Below the pieces are notes generated by a model. The model did no database searches, had not been told where the DNA came from, and worked only from the letters and a program-made list of their open reading frames with translations. Source: JAWXCM01 sp034408745 (GTDB lineage Bacteria > Acidobacteriota > Terriglobia > Bryobacterales > Bryobacteraceae). Taken from it: a stretch of DNA of 17,101 bases. Where the stretch lies: positions 1 through 17,101 of the forward strand of contig JAWXCM010000415.1 of NCBI GenBank assembly GCA_034408745.1. Reading direction: 5' to 3'. The translations under genes were made by a program, and so were the position numbers. How positions within the stretch are numbered: the first letter of the stretch is position 1; each line of letters starts with the position of its first letter. This document shows positions 13,526-17,101 of this stretch, in pieces.

Positions 13526-13941
13526 CCCCTCATCCTCAGTTCAAATGTGTTTCGAGGCGTTTCCTGCACAAACACCCGGTCCAGCGCGGCGGCTCGTCCG
13601 AACGTCCCTTCCCAGTTCGCCCGCAGTCGGCGTGCCACATCATATGCCAGATTCTCCGTCGTCGGAACACCCTCAAAATCCGGCACGTCCTGGTTCATAT
13701 CCCTGTGATCGAAAATCCGCAGCACCCGCTCCTGCACATACCGGTCCAGCAAAGCCGGGTTCACAATGCGGCCCGTCCCCGCATCCGGCTCACCCGACAC
13801 GCTCACGTGCAGCACATAGTCATGACCGTGTCCGTACGGGTTGTTGCACTTCCCGTACATCTCGGCATTCTCTGCCTCGCTGAGCTCAGGAGCATGCAGC
13901 CTGTGCGACGCACAGAACCGGTACACACGCGTCAGCCGCAT
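13522..13941 (-). CDS. 6-pyruvoyl/6-carboxy-tetrahydropterin synthase family protein, Cys-containing (PTPS-II-type motif)
   Basis: A 139-residue T-fold enzyme acting on dihydroneopterin triphosphate. Predicted zinc ligands are His13 (CASH), His38 and His40 (GHGH). The catalytic Cys32 sits in GKCNNPYGHGHDY, spacing C-x5-HGH. That spacing is the one of animal-type 6-pyruvoyltetrahydropterin synthase, whereas QueD typically has C-x3-HGH. Asp78-His79 (FDHRD), Glu96 (PTTEN) and Glu127 (VQETP) provide the relay and the pterin anchor. It starts one base after the stop of its paralogue and overlaps folE by four bases. Automatic annotation would probably call it QueD; the motif and lack of queC/queE nearby favour a biopterin- or folate-type role, which is inference. 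Confidence 0.9.
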   Translation of the reverse strand: MRLTRVYRFCASHRLHAPELSEAENAEMYGKCNNPYGHGHDYVLHVSVSGEPDAGTGRIVNPALLDRYVQERVLRIFDHRDMNQDVPDFEGVPTTENLAYDVARRLRANWEGTFGRAAALDRVFVQETPRNTFELRMRG

Positions 13942-13942
13942 C

Positions 13943-14356
13943 TTAGCGACCCCCGGTGAAGTCCACGTACTGGTCCTCAGTCTCGTACAGCCTTACCGAG
14001 TGCAGTTTCGCGTTATCGAATCTTAGATGCGGCTCAAGGCGGGTCCAGATTTCTTTTGCTACATTCTCCGCCGTAGGAACTACAGTCGAAAACGGTTGAA
14101 CCTCATAATTCAGATGCCGGTGATCCATCGGGTCCACCACCTCGCGCTGAATCACTTCTTTCAGCAGCTTCAAATCCACAACCATGCCCGTTACCGCGTC
14201 AGGCTCGCCCTCCAGCGTCACTTCCACCACATAGTTGTGCCCGTGCCCGTGGCTGCCTGGGTACTCACCATACAGGTCACGGTTCTGCTGCTCAGATAAA
14301 GCGTAGTTATAGCAGGAGTGCGAGGCGGAGAACTCTGCGCGGCGGGTCAGTAGCAT
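13943..14356 (-). CDS. 6-carboxy/pyruvoyl-tetrahydropterin synthase paralogue lacking the catalytic Cys
   Basis: A 137-residue paralogue of the next gene with the same T-fold landmarks: His13 (SASH), His38 and His40 (HGHGH), Asp78-His79 (MDHRH), Glu97 (PTAEN) and Glu125 (LYETE). Aligned without gaps, LYGEYPGSHGHGHNY against MYGKCNNPYGHGHDY places Tyr32 where the catalytic Cys should be, with Glu31 beside it. The zinc site and pterin anchor are therefore kept while the nucleophile is lost. It is the first gene of the three-gene pterin operon (one-base gap to the next gene). It could use another acid/base residue, as PTPS-III enzymes use Glu, or act as a partner subunit; the chemistry is unknown. 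Confidence 0.88.
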   Translation of the reverse strand: MLLTRRAEFSASHSCYNYALSEQQNRDLYGEYPGSHGHGHNYVVEVTLEGEPDAVTGMVVDLKLLKEVIQREVVDPMDHRHLNYEVQPFSTVVPTAENVAKEIWTRLEPHLRFDNAKLHSVRLYETEDQYVDFTGGR

Positions 14357-14382
14357 CCAGGTTGTTTAGATGCGGGAAGACC

Positions 14383-14410
14383 GGGGCAGGATGCCTGGAA
14401 CTCCTGCCCC
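14383..14410 (-). terminator. 9-bp hairpin downstream of the TonB receptor gene
   Basis: GGGGCAGGA (14383-14391) and TCCTGCCCC (14402-14410) pair perfectly around a 10-base loop, 20 bases beyond the TonB receptor stop. On the minus strand it is followed by GGTCTTCCC and not by a T run, so it is a stem with weak terminator character. It separates the receptor from the pterin operon. Confidence 0.45.
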
Positions 14411-14430
14411 CGTTTGTAGCAACTGCTCGA

Positions 14431-17101
14431 CTACCAGACCAGGCGCAAACCCAGCTGGAGCCGCCGGCCCGGTGAAGCCGACCCGATCACCCCAAAGCCC
14501 GGTCCGCCAAACGTCCGTCCCGGCAGCCCAAACGTCGGCGTGTTCGACACGTTGAACGATTCGGCCCGGAACTGCAGCTTACGCTGCTCGCCGATCGGGA
14601 AGTTCCGCAGCAGCGACAAGTCGACATTCACCAGCCCGTCGCCGCGCAGTATGTTCACGCCCTGGTTGCCATACCGGAAAGCCGCCGGCTGCGCAAACGC
14701 GCCCGTATCGAACCACCGGCCCAAAGTCCGCTCGCCAGCCGGGAGATTCGGATTTCGCAGCACGTCAGCCCGCAACCCACCGGACGAAAACGCGTTGGTC
14801 GAATCCACCTGCGTCGTCACCGTAAACGCAGCGCCCGACTGCAGCGTCGTTACCGTGCTCAAACCCCAGTCGCCAACCACCCATTTCGCAGGACCCTTCG
14901 AAACCCATCTCTTGCCCGTCCCGAACGGCAAATCGTAAACCCCTGAGAACGAGATGCGATGCGGAATATCGTTCTCCGACGGACCCCAGTCCGCCCGGCG
15001 ATTGTAGTAGTTCGAGTAGGGACTGCCTTCGGCACCCAACGCCGCGCCGCCCTCATCCGTGTTGTTCAGGAACTTCGACCACGTGTAGTTGAAGTTGAAC
15101 GACAACCCCGTCGAAAACCGCTTCTGCAGCCGCAAAATGCCCGCGTGATAGTCCGACACTCCCAGCGCCGGAGCAATCAGCGTCACCCCGTTGAACTGCG
15201 GATACGGCCGGTCCCGCTGCGACGTGCCAAGCCCCATCTTCTCGTTCGGAATCTGGTTGATGTTCAGGTTCGCACTCGCCAGTTTCCGGGACAGATTGGC
15301 CAGATACCCAACCTCCACCTGCATCCCGCCAAACAGCTCACGCTGGATGTTGAAGTTGTACTGCATCGAGTAGCCCGTCCGCCGGTTCTCCTCAAAGAAC
15401 GTGACAGCCGTGGTCACCGCCTGGCCCACACGAACTGCCCCAAAGGAGTCGTTCAACGCAGGCTTGCTCAGGCTCGCATTCGGTAGGCCCTGCGCCACCA
15501 CAACCGGGAACGTGATGCCGTTATCCGGCGAGTTCAGGCTCAGCGACTGCTCAAATCCCAGCGATGCCGAGTTCGGTGCGCCGCGGTCAAACGGATGCGC
15601 AAACGAAACGCCCCACCCGCCCCGAACCACCGTCTTCGTCGACCCGAACGGCTTCCACGCTAATCCAAAGCGAGGCCCAAAGTTATTCCAGTCGGTGTTG
15701 TACGGCGTCGTCCGAAATCCATCCTGACCCATGAACTTCACCACACCAGGCGTGCCCGACACCGGGTTGATCGCCGTCGCGTCGAATCCGTTCATGCGGT
15801 TGTTCTTGTCCACAATCGCCGTGTCCGTTTCCCACCGCACGCCCAGATTCAGCACCAGATCTTTAGATACGTTCCAGTCTGTCTGAGCAAACGCCGCCAG
15901 ATACTTGCTGCTCCGGTCCAGCACTTCCGTCTCACGCAGCGTCACCGACTGCGGCAGCCCCAGCATCATGGAAGCCAAACCGAAGCCCGATCAAGCAGTG
16001 CCCGGAAGACCCGTGCCCAGTGGGCTGAAGTTGAACTGACCCGACGCCAGCGGCCGATTCACTTCGTAGTTATAGGACGGCCGCATCTCAAACCCGAACT
16101 TCATCGTGTGCTTGCCCTTCACAAGGGAGAAGTTGTCGATGAACTGCCACTGCCGGATCGGGAACTGCTTACGCTCCTGTGCGGTCGATCCAAGGTTCGT
16201 GTAACCCGTCACCACAAAAGCTGGAAATGCGCCTGCAGGCACGCCGCGCAGTCCAAGTGGAGTCGCCCAGTCCTGGCCCAGTCCCGCCGACTGCGTCCAG
16301 TTGATCCGGTCGCCGTAGGTGAAGCGAATTTCGTTGATCATTTCCGGCGACACCACCTTCGTCCACGATCCGTACGTGAAGTGCTGATGCCGAAGCGCCG
16401 GTACAATCGTCTCGCCCGCTTCCCGCGGAAACACCGACGTATTGTCCGTGTTGTCGCTGTTATACAAATAGCGAACCGAAACGCGGTCATTGCTCGTCAA
16501 CTGGTGGTCGACTTTCGCGGTGACATTATTCCGATTCAGAATATTCACGTAATTGGCGCGGAAATTGTTGGCGCCGCTGGCATTGTCAGCAGCGCGGTTC
16601 CCAACCGGATAAAACCCGACAATATTCTTCGCTGCCGCGTCCAGCCGGTTCGCGGGAATAATGTTGCCGGGAAAAACGTCGCGGAGGATACGGCCGCCTT
16701 CAGTGCGCGTCGTCGCAGGATCGTAAATCGGTACCAGCGCGCCCGCAGCCGTCCGAGTCAGCGAGAAATTACCCGCCTTTTCCAGCTCGCCCGGAACCGT
16801 CAGCGTCCGGACCTGACCCTCGTGGCGCCGCTGCCCTTCATACGCAAAGAAAAAGAAAGTCTTGTCCTTGCCGTTGTAAAGCTTCGGAATCACTACCGGC
16901 CCGCCTACCGTTCCGCCAAACACGTTGTACCGAAGCGGAGCCCGAACCTTGTCGTTATTCTGTACCGCGGCAAAGAGATTCGCCGCGTCCAGCTTCTCAT
17001 TCCGCAAATACTCGAACAGCGTGCCCTTCAGCTTATTCGTCCCAGACTTTGTAGTCGCGATAATGACGCCGCCCGCGCTGCGCCCATATTCAGCCGCGTA
17101 A
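14431..17101 (-). pseudogene. Oar-like TonB-dependent receptor, 5'-truncated by the window and interrupted by an in-frame TGA
   Basis: The frame is open from the window edge. It begins with the plug-domain block YAAEYGRSAGGVI and KSGTNKLKGTLFEYLRN, then NVFGGTVGGPVVIP and KTFFFFAYEGQRR, as in the large outer-membrane receptors of Acidobacteriota. A TGA at 15991-15993 follows FSPLGTGLPGTA. The same frame resumes at once with SGFGLASMMLGLPQSVTLRE and the long beta-barrel region (YLAAFAQTDW, LNLGVRWETD, GWGVSFAHPF, FNYTWSKFLN, HRISFSGVYDLPFG) to a C-terminal aromatic residue (LRLVW, TAG). Only one codon is wrong over about 890, so the break is recent, a sequencing error, or readthrough. The N-terminal carboxypeptidase-regulatory domain expected for this family lies outside the window. 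No ligand can be assigned. Confidence 0.8.

Noticed and set aside
14431..15978. Treating the two halves of the TonB receptor as separate genes, the second starting at TTG 15978
   Set aside because: Both halves are in the same frame, separated only by one TGA and four sense codons, and neither is complete for the family.
1..17101. Stop-codon reassignment to explain the in-frame TAG, TAA and TGA
   Set aside because: All three stops also end clearly intact genes here (yidC TAG, mnmE TAA, folE TGA), and several disrupted genes have deletions or frameshifts as well.
1..17101. CRISPR array, tRNA/rRNA, transposase or integrase
   Set aside because: No regularly spaced repeats, no cloverleaf-like sequence with a CCA end, and no transposase or integrase motif was found by reading both strands.

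Overview
The window looks like a high-GC Acidobacteriota chromosome, probably Bryobacterales/Solibacter-like. This is inferred from gene content, not from a database search: a large Oar-like TonB-dependent receptor, secreted carboxypeptidase-regulatory-like proteins, a CPxS-type redoxin, a membrane-anchored TolB-like propeller and DUF1579-type proteins. No rRNA, tRNA, CRISPR array or insertion sequence was recognised.

Region 1 (1-2215, minus) holds the 5' end of an Asp/Glu racemase-like gene and an intact membrane-anchored TolB-type beta-propeller. Region 2 (2369-6816, plus) is the classical rpmH-rnpA-yidD-yidC-jag-mnmE block: ribosomal protein L34, the RNase P protein, the membrane insertion pair YidD/YidC, an RNA-binding Jag protein and the tRNA-modifying GTPase MnmE. 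It is tightly packed and intact, but rnpA has no ordinary start codon for its full conserved length, YidC carries Asn where the groove Arg is expected, and Jag has lost its KH GXXG loop.

Region 3 (6817-9202) is a gene graveyard around an intact mannose-1-phosphate guanylyltransferase gene. It holds the C-terminal relic of an FAD-dependent oxidoreductase, a decayed vapBC toxin-antitoxin pair beside twin palindromes, and a DUF1579 gene with a nonsense codon and an internal deletion.

Region 4 (9225-11234, minus) is a compact overlapping operon: a LysW-like acidic-tailed zinc ribbon, two secreted transthyretin-like (carboxypeptidase-regulatory) proteins, a CPIS redoxin and a TlpA-like thioredoxin. 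The acidic tail of the first gene and the basic signal-peptide start of the second are written in two frames of the same DNA. This operon is the best candidate here for an undescribed functional module. A conserved-looking unknown gene (11308-11679) lies upstream.

Region 5 (11767-14356, minus) is a pterin cluster: two tandem PTPS/QueD-family genes, one with the catalytic Cys and one without, then folE. Two broken genes follow: a DUF4760-like gene with a frameshift and a gamma-glutamylcyclotransferase-like gene with an in-frame TAG. Region 6 (14431-17101, minus) is a TonB-dependent receptor interrupted by one in-frame TGA and running off the window.

At least six loci between 6.8 and 17.1 kb are disrupted while the housekeeping block is clean, so real gene decay is more likely than general sequencing error.
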